Positions 15,533-24,363 of a DNA stretch of 36,231 nucleotides are shown one piece after another; the first letter of the stretch is position 1; every line of letters starts with the position of its first letter. Location: NCBI GenBank assembly GCA_030620115.1, contig JAUXFG010000021.1:1-36231 (forward strand), read 5' to 3'. The notes beneath the pieces are model-generated. The model did not search any database. It was given only the letters and a program-made list of their open reading frames with translations, and was not told the origin of the DNA. This DNA comes from Candidatus Fermentibacterota bacterium. Its GTDB lineage: Bacteria; JAFGKV01. The position numbers were made by a program, and so were the translations under genes.

Positions 15533-17839
15533 ATGAGGATAAGGAAACGCTTGTTTCTTCGAGGTGTAGTGCAAGGGGTTGGTTTTCGCCCCGCCATCTA
15601 CCGGCTCGCGGCAACGCATGAGGTTGCAGGCTGGGTACGCAACCGCACCGATGGGCTGGAAATAGAAATCGAGAACGACCCCTCGCATGTCAGAGCATTC
15701 TTGCGTGAGCTTGAGACACACTATCCCCCCTATGGCCGCGTCACCTCGCTGATCATGGAGGATGTGGAGCCTCTGGATGAGTGTGGCTTCCAGATCAGAT
15801 CGAGCAAGAGGACCGTGGGCGATTGGACCGTGTGTCCTCCTGATCTTGCCACGTGCGATGAGTGTCTCAGCGAGCTCTTTGATCCAAACGACCGGCGCTA
15901 CCGCTACCCATTTATCAACTGCACCAACTGCGGGCCGAGGTTCACCGTGATCATGAGGCTTCCCTATGATCGGCCGTACACGAGCATGGCCTGTTTTCCC
16001 ATGTGCGAGAAGTGCGCGGCTGAATACCGGGATCCCATGGATCGGCGATTCCATGCGCAACCCGACGCGTGTCCTCTATGCGGCCCCACCATGTGGTTGA
16101 CCGATTGCCATGGATCTCGTCTCAGATGTGATGATCCTCTGAAGGCTGCGGCATTGGCATTGCGGGATGGGAAGATCGTGGCCGTGAAGGGTATCGGCGG
16201 TTTCCACATCGCGGCGGATGCCACGGATGGAAATGCTCTAGGGCGGCTGCGCCGGGCCAAGGGCCGTGAGGACAAGCCGTTTGCCGTTATGGCCGGTGAT
16301 GTCGCGTGGGCCAAGGAATGTGGAGATCTCGATGGTGCGGCGATTGACCTGCTTGCCTCAGCCTCCCGACCGATCGTCATCGTTCCAAAACGGAGGGGGT
16401 CAGGATTGGGGGACTTGGTGGCTCCCGGCCTCACCTCGGTGGGCCTTCTGCTTCCCTACAGTCCCGTGCATCATCTCCTATTCAGACTCCCCGGAGATGA
16501 CCGGATACTGCCACCCCTTGTCATGACAAGCGGCAATCCTTCAGATCTTCCTATCTCCAAGGGGAATCGTCAGGCGCTCTCGGAACTTGCCGAGCAAGCC
16601 GATTTTTTCCTTCTCCATGATCGCGATATCGTGATTACTGCAGATGATTCCGTGGTGCAGTCGAATCACGGGTGCCACGTGTTCATCCGGCGCTCTCGAG
16701 GATACGTTCCGAACCCCATTTCACTTGCCGAGGATTTCGTGGCAGCGCTGGGAACAGGTGCCTACCTCAAGGCATCACCATGCCTTCTTGAGGGGCGGCA
16801 GGCCTTTCTATCGCAACATGTCGGCGATCTGGAGACAACGGAGAGCATTGAATTCCATGAACTCGCCATGCGTCACCTCCAAGAGCTGACCGGGATAGAT
16901 CCCCAAGTCGTGGGCTGTGATTTGAATCCGGACTTCCCTTCGTCTCGCTGGGCGAACGAAAGGTCGGGGTTGCCCGTGGTAGCTGTCCAGCACCATCATG
17001 CACATGTCGCAGCAGCAGCTCTCGAATGTGGTATCAAAGAGCCTGTATTGGGTCTTGTCCTGGATGGCACCGGGTATGGCGCCGACCATACAATCTGGGG
17101 CTGTGAGCTGCTTCGTGTCGAGCGTGATCGGTTCACGAGGGTTGGTCATCTGCGACAGATGCCGCTGCCCGGAGGCGATGCGGCAGTGAAGGAGCCTTGG
17201 AGGAATGCCATAGGGCTTCTCCACGCTGTCTACGAAAAGGATGCGGGAGACATGATGGGTCCGCTCCTTCCCTCAGTATCGGAGGGCACGAAGCAGAAGG
17301 TTCTCGAAGCTACTGAGAAGAGACTCAATACGCCGCTTCATTCTTCATGTGGAAGGCTTTTTGATGCGGTTTCCGTCTTGCTCGGCCTCTGTACCCGGTC
17401 TTCCTATGAGGCCCGCGCCCCGATGGTTTTGGAGAGTGCTTTGGGTTCGGTGCGCTACAAGTGTGAGGAGGAGTCTTGTGTGAACATGGAAGTGTGTGAA
17501 TCGGCCGGCGTATTCATCCTCGATCCCGTGCCCGTGGTGCGGCACATAGTTGAGGCGATACTAGAGAAACAGGATACCCGTGCCCTATCCAAGATCTTCC
17601 ATGATTCACTCATCCGCGGGTTGGTCGAGCTCTCCATCCGTGGGGCGTCTTCTACCGGCATAGAGCGCGTGATCCTAAGCGGAGGATGTTACCTGAACAG
17701 GTATCTCTGCTCTGGCCTTGTCCGGGAACTCGGCCGCTCAGGGCTGACGACGCACCTCCCCTCCGCCATCCCTGTGGGGGATGGCGGCATCAGCCTTGGC
17801 CAGGCTGCTGTTGCCGCCTGGCGACATGAAGAACGGTGA
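15533..17839 (+). CDS. hypF: Hydrogenase maturation carbamoyltransferase HypF
   Basis: A 768-residue protein that makes the carbamoyl group used to build the CN ligands of [NiFe]-hydrogenases: it carbamoylates HypE using carbamoyl phosphate and ATP. Domains in order are an acylphosphatase domain (GVVQGVGFRPA near residue 10), two zinc fingers of the form C-x2-C-x18-C-x2-C (CDEC..CTNC; CEKC..CPLC), a YrdC-like domain (VKGIGGFHIAADAT, GREDKPFAVM), and a Kae1-like domain with the metal motif QHHHAHVAA and VLDGTGYGADHTIWG. Length and motifs are complete. ATG 15533 is chosen because the acylphosphatase domain starts there, though the ribosome site is weak. No other hyp gene or hydrogenase gene is in the window. 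Confidence 0.93.
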   Translation: MRIRKRLFLRGVVQGVGFRPAIYRLAATHEVAGWVRNRTDGLEIEIENDPSHVRAFLRELETHYPPYGRVTSLIMEDVEPLDECGFQIRSSKRTVGDWTVCPPDLATCDECLSELFDPNDRRYRYPFINCTNCGPRFTVIMRLPYDRPYTSMACFPMCEKCAAEYRDPMDRRFHAQPDACPLCGPTMWLTDCHGSRLRCDDPLKAAALALRDGKIVAVKGIGGFHIAADATDGNALGRLRRAKGREDKPFAVMAGDVAWAKECGDLDGAAIDLLASASRPIVIVPKRRGSGLGDLVAPGLTSVGLLLPYSPVHHLLFRLPGDDRILPPLVMTSGNPSDLPISKGNRQALSELAEQADFFLLHDRDIVITADDSVVQSNHGCHVFIRRSRGYVPNPISLAEDFVAALGTGAYLKASPCLLEGRQAFLSQHVGDLETTESIEFHELAMRHLQELTGIDPQVVGCDLNPDFPSSRWANERSGLPVVAVQHHHAHVAAAALECGIKEPVLGLVLDGTGYGADHTIWGCELLRVERDRFTRVGHLRQMPLPGGDAAVKEPWRNAIGLLHAVYEKDAGDMMGPLLPSVSEGTKQKVLEATEKRLNTPLHSSCGRLFDAVSVLLGLCTRSSYEARAPMVLESALGSVRYKCEEESCVNMEVCESAGVFILDPVPVVRHIVEAILEKQDTRALSKIFHDSLIRGLVELSIRGASSTGIERVILSGGCYLNRYLCSGLVRELGRSGLTTHLPSAIPVGDGGISLGQAAVAAWRHEER

Positions 17840-17872
17840 CAAGATCGGCGGTGGAGTGAAAAGAGTTCCCGC

Positions 17873-17901
17873 TTGACAACCGAATGCGGGCTGCATACTG
17901 T
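17873..17901 (+). promoter_or_regulatory. Candidate promoter for the FmdB-like gene
   Basis: TTGACA at 17873-17878, a 17-bp spacer and TACTGT at 17896-17901, about 90 bp before the FmdB-like start. The -35 is perfect and the -10 is partial. Confidence 0.45.
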
Positions 17902-17991
17902 GCATGTCTCTGAAACTCTCCGCATGGGGTGGCGAGGCCCCGGTCCAGGAGAGCTTGTCCCATGGAAGTGGGAGGTCATTCCGACCGAATT

Positions 17992-18159
17992 ATGCCTACG
18001 TACGAGTTCCGCTGCAAGGCATGTGGCGCCGAATTCACTAAGATCTTGACCATGGCTGAGCGCTCTGCGGGAGACATTTCCTGTCCCAAGTGCGAGTCCA
18101 TGGAGGTAGACCAGGTTTTCTCCGGCATATCCGTCAAGACCGACAAGAAAACCTGGTAA
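17992..18159 (+). CDS. FmdB family small zinc-ribbon protein
   Basis: A 55-residue protein with the FmdB start MPTYEFRCKACG and two Cys pairs (CKAC at 8-11, CPKC about 31-34) forming a zinc ribbon. The family is named after a putative regulator of formamidase, but its real role in most bacteria is unknown. The start follows a gggaggtc ribosome site; an in-frame ATG at 17929 would add an unrelated tail. It is somewhat short for the family (often 60-110 residues). It lies downstream of hypF with its own candidate promoter. Confidence 0.85.
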   Translation: MPTYEFRCKACGAEFTKILTMAERSAGDISCPKCESMEVDQVFSGISVKTDKKTW

Positions 18160-18201
18160 TCGTGTAGCTCGGGAATCCTGTGATTTCCGAGAATGGAATG
18201 A

Positions 18202-18720
18202 TGGAATAGAGGCTCGTGCACCGCACTTGGTCAGGTTGACCAAAATGAGCTCAAGAGTTATCTCGATGAGGGTGGCAAGATCTATATCGAAGGTGGCGAC
18301 CTCGGGTACTGGCACGGCCCAGGCCAAACATATGACTATGGTTTATGGGAGTACCTGGATTGCAACTGGATCAGCGATGGAAACTCAACGAACAATGTAA
18401 GATCCCTCACCGGCGAAAGTGAATGGCCAGCGAAGGGCCTGGCATTCGGATACCCTTATGGCCAGGGCCCCGACGTGTGGGTTGATGTGTATGGTCCCAT
18501 TGGGGACGCCCAGGTCCAGCTAGTTGATCAGGGAGAGGAAGGAAGGGCGATTTCCAACATTGTGGGCTCGCGCGGATACCGTACCCTCACCAGCGCCGTG
18601 ATCTTCGGCGCACTGCGCGAGGAGAACTCGCCTTTCTCCACGCAAGAGCGATCCATGGCCCGGATCGTCGCCTTCCTTCTACTCGTTGCTTGCGAAGTCG
18701 AACTCACCTACTGTTGCTGA
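18202..18720 (+). pseudogene. Headless remnant of a secreted protein gene
   Basis: The frame is open from 18202 (after an in-frame TGA at 18199) to TGA 18718-18720 and reads as a real protein, about from residue LGQVDQNELKSYL onward: GGKIYIEGGDLGYWHGPGQ, YLDCNWISDG, and a final block SRGYRTLTSAVIFGALRE followed by MARIVAFLLL. Such blocks are typical of a domain in large secreted proteins of FCB-type bacteria. No start codon with ribosome site or signal peptide precedes it; the first ATG is at 18475. The domain stops abruptly at IVAFLLL, where the frame runs into the antisense end of the C25 gene (overlap 18679-18720). It is best read as the leftover of a longer gene lost at both ends by rearrangement. 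Expression is unlikely. Confidence 0.65.
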
Positions 18721-20967
18721 TGGGGCGGACTCGACACTTGAGGTGGATACTGCCACCACGCGGTAGAAGTAATTTACTGAGAAATTCTTGGCAGCGCCAT
18801 TGTCGGTGAAATGGGTGAAAGATGGCGAGGCCACAGGGGTCAAGCCGCTGGTCTCGTAGTAGGCCACGGTATTCCGGTAGACGTCATAGTGATCGATGGT
18901 AATAGGTGAACCGGTGATGTCCTGCGTCACGGGGCTCCATGTCAGCAGAATGTCGTCCGATCCACTCAGCTCGGCGGAAATGCTCTCCGGATTCAGCGGG
19001 GTTGGGGTGCCACTAGTCGCCGGGACCGTGCCATAGTATGGAATACGATTGTATCCAGTGACTGTGAGGTCGATGTCCCCAGTTGTGGTGGGCTGTACAG
19101 GCAAAGTCACGTTTCCGGCACCGTTGGTATAGCCGTAAGCGTAGACATCAGAGTCTTTCATGAGGCACACAAGGGCGCCTGCCACAGGCGCCAACGCAGT
19201 AGTGGACACAGACACCTGGACATCGGTGCTCTGGCCAATGGGGACCGATGACGGGCTGGCATTCACCGTGATGCTCGTGGGCACATCGGTCCATACCTGG
19301 AGCGAAGGATCCCCAAGGATGGTGTACTCCTTCATTGCTGAGCCTCGCTTGTTCGAGGTGAGCCCGGGTGAGTTGTTCCACGCGTGGATTTTCGCCGAGA
19401 GGAACGCCTCGCCCAAGATGGAGGCACCTATATCAGTCCACGCGAGATAGAAGCCCTTGTCCAGCGGATCGTTGTACAGGTAGGAAGTGTAGGCCTGTGA
19501 GCCGATGAAAGCTACGGCGCCTTTAGGATTGTCGGTATCTGGATATCCATGTCTGAGCAAGAGCTCCGCAGTTATTGGATAGCCATAATCGAAGTTTCCC
19601 GAAGAGCAACTCAGCACGGTCCACACACCCAGCTTATTCGCGTTATTCACATACTGGACATCATTGTCGGAGAAGGTCCCATTCCAATCGGTCGACCCAC
19701 AGAGGCTACCTCTGTAGTTGTAGAAGGTGAGGCCCTGGTTGATGACAGGCAGTATCTGGGAAGCATTTGCCTGGCCCTGGAATCGTTCAGTGACGTTCAT
19801 GCCCCAGACACTGAGGAGATCACTGACGTAGTTCTTGGCTTCGGTGATGTGTTCATTCACGTCAGGATCCCAGTGATACGTAGCAAGGGTCATGAGGGCG
19901 TTCTTCTGCCATGTGCCATTTATGTACGGTTCCTTTTCGTATCCGATGGTTTTTGCAAATAGGTAGTCCATCCGGGATGTGTTCGAGTCAGGCAAACGCC
20001 CGAGCATGACATCGGCGAACAGGTCATCCCCCTCCAGGAAGCCGTACCACTGGTCATGGGGTTTGTTCCCCTGGCTATAGAAGTAGTTATAGAAATCTTT
20101 GGTCCAGATGGAACCCGCATAATTGCCTGAATACATGTCCCCCACCAGGAGCACAAACTCAGGCGTCTCGGACCAGTTGTTGTAGGCATCGAGGATATAG
20201 TTCTTCGTCGCTTCCATGGCCGCAGTGGTGTGGGGAGTGGTATGGCCCAGGTCCTCCAGCGTCTTCAGCTCAACTCCATAGCCCTGCAGGGTTTTCCAGT
20301 CCTCGAACTGAGGAGTTTGGCTGTCGAACAGGCTTCTCGAGATCACGATGTAACGCTTGCCAGTACCGCGAGTGAGCCGAGGCAGATTCAAGGAGTCGTA
20401 GTTGAGCACGTGCTGACGGTACATTCGTTCCCAGATGGGAGAAACGGGCCGGACCGGTCTGGTCTTCTCATTAATACCCACGCCGCCGGCGTTCTTGATC
20501 TCCACGATAACTCGCCGTGCCACGAAATTCTCGTCGTGGATTCTCATGCACGGGACGAGGCCCAGGCTCACGACGCGAATATCTCGCCATATTCCCGGGG
20601 TTCCCACGTGTACGAAGGATTCCGGCACTGAAATCGCGGGGATCTCAAGCATGGTATCCAAATCCGCAAGGGGAGACAGTTCCATCGATACGACGGATGC
20701 CCTGATTTGTCCGGTATGGGCCACTGCCACCAACCCCACAAACTCCTCGCGACTACTGGGGAGTTTCTGTGCATACAAAGGATTCAGATGGATCTCCAGG
20801 AGGGTGGATGTTGGTGATGTTGAAAGCACGGAAACGGATGTGCCAAACAGAGGCCCAGTGTCGACCGGCTGATCACTGAGTGCCTCTTCGGGAAGCACGG
20901 CCTCTGCGGAGCCGAAGGTCGAGAAGATGAGTATGATACCGAGGAAGGTCTGCGCGCATGTCCGCAT
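18679..20967 (-). CDS. Secreted gingipain-like (C25) protein, catalytic His apparently lost
   Basis: A 762-residue protein. It has a signal peptide (about 1-22, ending GSAEA), a propeptide-like beta-domain (about 30-190), a C25-type caspase-fold domain (about 205-580), an immunoglobulin-like domain (TSITVNASPSSVPIGQSTDV onward) and a fibronectin-like domain at the end. The nucleophile region LSCSSGNFDYG gives Cys454. The position of the catalytic His in the gingipain motif xGHG is occupied by Ser421 in FYNYRGSLCGS, exactly 33 residues before the Cys, the spacing of His211-Cys244 in gingipain R (recalled from its structure). It may be a pseudoprotease or use another general base. There is no typical type IX sorting tail; it ends at the fibronectin domain. 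ATG 20967 follows aggagag. A strong promoter lies at 21103-21131. Confidence 0.85.
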   Translation of the reverse strand: MRTCAQTFLGIILIFSTFGSAEAVLPEEALSDQPVDTGPLFGTSVSVLSTSPTSTLLEIHLNPLYAQKLPSSREEFVGLVAVAHTGQIRASVVSMELSPLADLDTMLEIPAISVPESFVHVGTPGIWRDIRVVSLGLVPCMRIHDENFVARRVIVEIKNAGGVGINEKTRPVRPVSPIWERMYRQHVLNYDSLNLPRLTRGTGKRYIVISRSLFDSQTPQFEDWKTLQGYGVELKTLEDLGHTTPHTTAAMEATKNYILDAYNNWSETPEFVLLVGDMYSGNYAGSIWTKDFYNYFYSQGNKPHDQWYGFLEGDDLFADVMLGRLPDSNTSRMDYLFAKTIGYEKEPYINGTWQKNALMTLATYHWDPDVNEHITEAKNYVSDLLSVWGMNVTERFQGQANASQILPVINQGLTFYNYRGSLCGSTDWNGTFSDNDVQYVNNANKLGVWTVLSCSSGNFDYGYPITAELLLRHGYPDTDNPKGAVAFIGSQAYTSYLYNDPLDKGFYLAWTDIGASILGEAFLSAKIHAWNNSPGLTSNKRGSAMKEYTILGDPSLQVWTDVPTSITVNASPSSVPIGQSTDVQVSVSTTALAPVAGALVCLMKDSDVYAYGYTNGAGNVTLPVQPTTTGDIDLTVTGYNRIPYYGTVPATSGTPTPLNPESISAELSGSDDILLTWSPVTQDITGSPITIDHYDVYRNTVAYYETSGLTPVASPSFTHFTDNGAAKNFSVNYFYRVVAVSTSSVESAPSATVGEFDFASNE

Positions 20968-21102
20968 GATTCTCTCCTGGTTGAGGTGGGGAGCAGGAGC
21001 GCTGGTGTTGTGAGACAGAGGCAGTAACAGGGCGAAATGCAAGATGGATGCCGGATGGCATATTCTTAAGACATTGGGTCAATGGCTCTATTCTGGCGTG
21101 CG

Positions 21103-21131
21103 ATTCTAGGAGCGCGCGTGTGAGCTGTCAA
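21103..21131 (-). promoter_or_regulatory. Strong sigma-70-type promoter for the C25-like gene
   Basis: On the minus strand: TTGACA (21126-21131), a 17-bp spacer and TAGAAT (21103-21108), matching 11 of 12 consensus bases. Transcription would start near 21096, giving a leader of about 130 nt. It lies between dnaE2 and the C25 gene, so the latter is not dependent on the SOS cassette. Confidence 0.75.
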
Positions 21132-21189
21132 GTTGCGTAGGGTTGCGAACTGCAGCGTTCCATGCCGAATGCATGGGCCCGGATAGTCT

Positions 21190-24165
21190 CTATTGAGGGC
21201 TCCACGGCGGCTGAAAGGGGAGCGGTTGGATATTATCCACCGCCAGGGTGAGAGAGCCCCATTCCTCCGTCGCCGTACCACTCACGAGAAAGGGACGACC
21301 TGACTTCAGGAGAGGTCCAAATCGCTTATAGGCCTTTGGGAAGAATACTGTCTCATAGATATCTTCTCTGTCCTCGAACGAGACGAAGGCCATCTTTTCA
21401 CCAGAACGGGTGCGCACGGGCTTGGAGATGACCATCCAACCCACGAGCCGCACACGGGCTTCGATCCTCTCGGCCAGCAGTGGAGTAGGACACGGATCAA
21501 AACCAGCGGGGAGAGGGACGAGGTCGAGAGGATGCCCCTTGAGGGGGAAGCCAAGGACATCCAGCTCCTGAAACCTCTGCAGTCTCTCGTCCGGCACGCC
21601 ATGGTAGAGACGGGGTGGGGCTGGCAGTAGATCGAGGGCTCCGGGTCTCTTGGTCGCATTGCGCGAGGCCAGAGCTCTCAGGAGTGGTACACGGGATGCG
21701 GGTCCATGAAAAGAATCGAAAGAACCGGAGAGAATCAGGCCGCGAACTGCCGGCACGGAGAGGGGGCAACGCGTGAGCAAATCCTCCATGGACACGAAGT
21801 CGCCCTCGGTCCGGCAATGTAGAAGCCGCGCAATATCGTTCTCGCCGAGACTCTTGATCTGTGCGAATCCGACGCGTACGCCCTGGTGGAGGGGGACATA
21901 CTCGTTTCCCGCGAGGTTGATATCCGGGGGAAGGAGATCAAGGCCCATACGCCGCAGCTCTGACACATAGGCTTGGGCGGTGTAGTAGCCCCCCCCGTTG
22001 CTGAGCAGGGCGGCCATGAACTCGGCCGGGAAGTGAGCCTTGAGATAGGCAGCCTTGAATGAGACCAGCGCGTAGCTGGCGGAGTGCGCCTTGCAGAACG
22101 AGTAGCCGGCAAAGCTCTCTACCATGGACCAGATGACCTCGGCCTGTTCTTTCGTGAGTCCCGAATCTCGAAGGCCTCTCCTGAAGCGTTGGGCCAGCTC
22201 TTCCAGCGGCTGACCACCCTTCTTCGAGAGGGTGCGTCGAAGGCGGTCGGCTGAGGCGAAATCGAACCCCGCCAGTTCCACGGCAACCCGCATCACATCC
22301 TCCTGATAGCACAGGATCCCCTGGCTTTCCTCCAGCAGCCTGTCAAGAGCGGGATGGATCGTGGGGTGACTGCCTGCCCGGAGCCGCTGGACATATTCCG
22401 AAATCCATCTATTGGCAGCGGGGCGAATGAGAGAGCTGTGGACCACCAGGCTTTCGAACTCCCCCGTTCCGGCCTTGCGCTGGAGTTGGCGCATGGCCGG
22501 CGATTCGACATAGAAGATGCCCATGGTGTTTCCCTTGGCCAGGAGGTCCATGGTGGACGGATCATCCAAGGGCTTTAGCGAGCGATAGGAGAGCGTCGTT
22601 TCCCCGGAGACATTGACCCATTTGATGGCGTCCCTGACCAGGGCAAGAGAGCGGTTTCCCAAGAGGTCAATCTTCACAAGGCCTGCAGCCTCGGCCTGAT
22701 CTTTCTCCCACTGGATGAGATGCAGCCCGTCGGGCAAGGGCTCATATGGCACCACGCCATCGATCCCGCCCGAGACCATAACCACGCCGCCGCAGTGGCG
22801 CGACAGATGACGCGGGAGACCCTTCAGCCCTTCGGCGAGCTTCAGGAGTCTCTTCATCCGTACGTTGGTCACGGTGTGGGGAGAAAAGGCCGTATCCCCG
22901 AATCCCTCCGCCCCACCGGGATCGTGGTCGCTTCCGTGCATGTTCCGGGTCAGCTCCGCGAGTTCACCCTCGGTCATTCCTAACACGTGGCCCGTTTCCC
23001 GCACCGCGGCCCGGACGCCAAAGGTGACGTGGTTGGAAACCAGCGCAACCTCACCAGAGGGACGCGAGCCGAAGAGCCGGCGGATGACGTCGTGGCGCTC
23101 GTCCCAGGGGAAATCCACGTCAATATCCGGGATGTCGGTTCTCCCCGGACCCAGGAACCGGTCGAAATAGAGGTCAGCGGCCAAGGGATCGACATGGGTG
23201 ATTCCAAGGCAGTAGGAGACCAGGCTTGAGGCTGCCGAGCCTCTTCCGCAGGTGACCGGGCTATGCTTCACCAGGTCATAAACCACCAGGAAGTAGTCAG
23301 CCAATCCTCTGGATATGATAACCTCCAGCTCGTGCTCCAACTGAGGGCGGAGCTCGGCCGGCCTTGGGGCCGTATAGCGCTCGGTGGCGCCACTGAAGGC
23401 AAGCTGTCGCAGCCGTTGGGCCGCGTCCTTGGCGCTGGGGGAGATGCTCGGGAGGATGGGCTTCTCGAATGACCACCGGATGGCACAGCGCTGGGCCAGC
23501 TCACAAGATCCTCTCCATGCCTCCGGCCATGTGCGTTTGATGGCTTCGATGTCTCCCGGCGTGCGGGAAAAGCCGGTGTTGGGCCAGAGCTCCCTTGGGG
23601 GGATACGGTCAAGTGATGTCCGCAGTGCAATGGCCCTCTGGAGCCTATGTACGTTTTCGTGATTGGAACATGAGGCGTAGACCAGAGGCGCCGCCACTGC
23701 CTCAATCCCCAGCTTTGTTGCACACGATGCTCCTGTTGCCGCATCCGGCCCGACACCCAAGGCGACGAAGGTATTCGTGCTCCCGTTCCATTCAACTGCG
23801 TGCAGGAGAAGTCGCTCGTTGCGGCCAAGAAGCACGAGGTGAGCGGGCTCGATTTTCCGGAAAAGAGCCTGGAAGCGCGGGCGTGGTACTCCATGATATG
23901 CCGTGATGAGTTTGCACATTGCTGCATAGCCTTCACGGCCTTCGGCAAGCACCACGAGATCGCCTTCTTCGAGGCTCAAGGTCACTGCGGCAATGGGATT
24001 GATGCCATGTGCGCGGGCCGCGTCAAGGAAGTTCACAAAACCATAGATTCCGCCCGTATCAGCCAGCGCAATGTGGGTAACGCCCTGCCGGGCCGCCTCT
24101 CTACACAGCGTCTGGGGCGACAGGACGCCACGCCCGAAGGAGTAAAATGAATGCGCGCACAGCAA
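21190..24165 (-). CDS. dnaE2: Error-prone DNA polymerase III alpha subunit, DnaE2-like
   Basis: A 991-residue C-family polymerase of the translesion (DnaE2/ImuC) type; with ImuB it copies past damaged bases during the SOS response. The N-terminal PHP domain is degenerate: it starts CAHSFYSFGRG and has ADTGGIYG where intact PHP domains have a DH pair, so metal-dependent proofreading is unlikely. The polymerase core carries TCGRGSAASSLVSYCLG, the catalytic Asp pair D347/D349 in PDIDVDF and the third Asp in VKIDLLG. The C-terminus has helix-hairpin-helix and OB-fold regions (VRLVGWMVISKPVRT). The frame starts at TTG 24165 with no strong ribosome site; an in-frame stop upstream leaves no better ATG. 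Length fits DnaE2 rather than DnaE1. It is third in the lexA-imuB-dnaE2 array, but about 200 bp of repeats separate it from imuB. Confidence 0.88.
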   Translation of the reverse strand: MLCAHSFYSFGRGVLSPQTLCREAARQGVTHIALADTGGIYGFVNFLDAARAHGINPIAAVTLSLEEGDLVVLAEGREGYAAMCKLITAYHGVPRPRFQALFRKIEPAHLVLLGRNERLLLHAVEWNGSTNTFVALGVGPDAATGASCATKLGIEAVAAPLVYASCSNHENVHRLQRAIALRTSLDRIPPRELWPNTGFSRTPGDIEAIKRTWPEAWRGSCELAQRCAIRWSFEKPILPSISPSAKDAAQRLRQLAFSGATERYTAPRPAELRPQLEHELEVIISRGLADYFLVVYDLVKHSPVTCGRGSAASSLVSYCLGITHVDPLAADLYFDRFLGPGRTDIPDIDVDFPWDERHDVIRRLFGSRPSGEVALVSNHVTFGVRAAVRETGHVLGMTEGELAELTRNMHGSDHDPGGAEGFGDTAFSPHTVTNVRMKRLLKLAEGLKGLPRHLSRHCGGVVMVSGGIDGVVPYEPLPDGLHLIQWEKDQAEAAGLVKIDLLGNRSLALVRDAIKWVNVSGETTLSYRSLKPLDDPSTMDLLAKGNTMGIFYVESPAMRQLQRKAGTGEFESLVVHSSLIRPAANRWISEYVQRLRAGSHPTIHPALDRLLEESQGILCYQEDVMRVAVELAGFDFASADRLRRTLSKKGGQPLEELAQRFRRGLRDSGLTKEQAEVIWSMVESFAGYSFCKAHSASYALVSFKAAYLKAHFPAEFMAALLSNGGGYYTAQAYVSELRRMGLDLLPPDINLAGNEYVPLHQGVRVGFAQIKSLGENDIARLLHCRTEGDFVSMEDLLTRCPLSVPAVRGLILSGSFDSFHGPASRVPLLRALASRNATKRPGALDLLPAPPRLYHGVPDERLQRFQELDVLGFPLKGHPLDLVPLPAGFDPCPTPLLAERIEARVRLVGWMVISKPVRTRSGEKMAFVSFEDREDIYETVFFPKAYKRFGPLLKSGRPFLVSGTATEEWGSLTLAVDNIQPLPFQPPWSPQ

Positions 24166-24363
24166 TGGAAAGATCTCGGCTGTGCTTTCTCTTATTCGAT
24201 GTTTAATGTTCGATGTTCATTCCCTCATTCCAGCATTCAGCTCCCCTCCTCCCCACCCAGATTCTTCAGTCGCTTCGCTCCCTCAGAATGACACGTCTTG
24301 TCACACCCTTCCATCCACTACCCCTGTCATTCTGAGTGACCGCGGGGAGCGAAGAATCTCTCT
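24166..24363. other. Repeat-filled gap between imuB and dnaE2
   Basis: This contains a short run of 'ttcgatgtt/cattcc' low-complexity sequence (about 24195-24240) and the whole 101-bp element at 24259-24359. In other bacteria imuB and dnaE2 usually sit close together, so this material was probably inserted into the cassette. Whether the dnaE2 transcript still reads through is unknown. Confidence 0.6.
24259..24359. repeat. 101-bp palindromic element, copy D, inside the mutagenesis cassette
   Basis: Arms at 24259-24293 and 24325-24359 with a 31-bp spacer; same architecture and length as copies A, B and C, with a different spacer sequence. It ends 5 bases before the imuB stop codon region, so a read-through imuB transcript would carry a large hairpin just after its coding end. 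Confidence 0.85.

Noticed and set aside
21190-24165. Replicative DnaE1 as the identity of the polymerase
   Set aside because: Its length near 1000 residues, degenerate PHP domain and position after lexA and imuB fit the error-prone DnaE2 type better.
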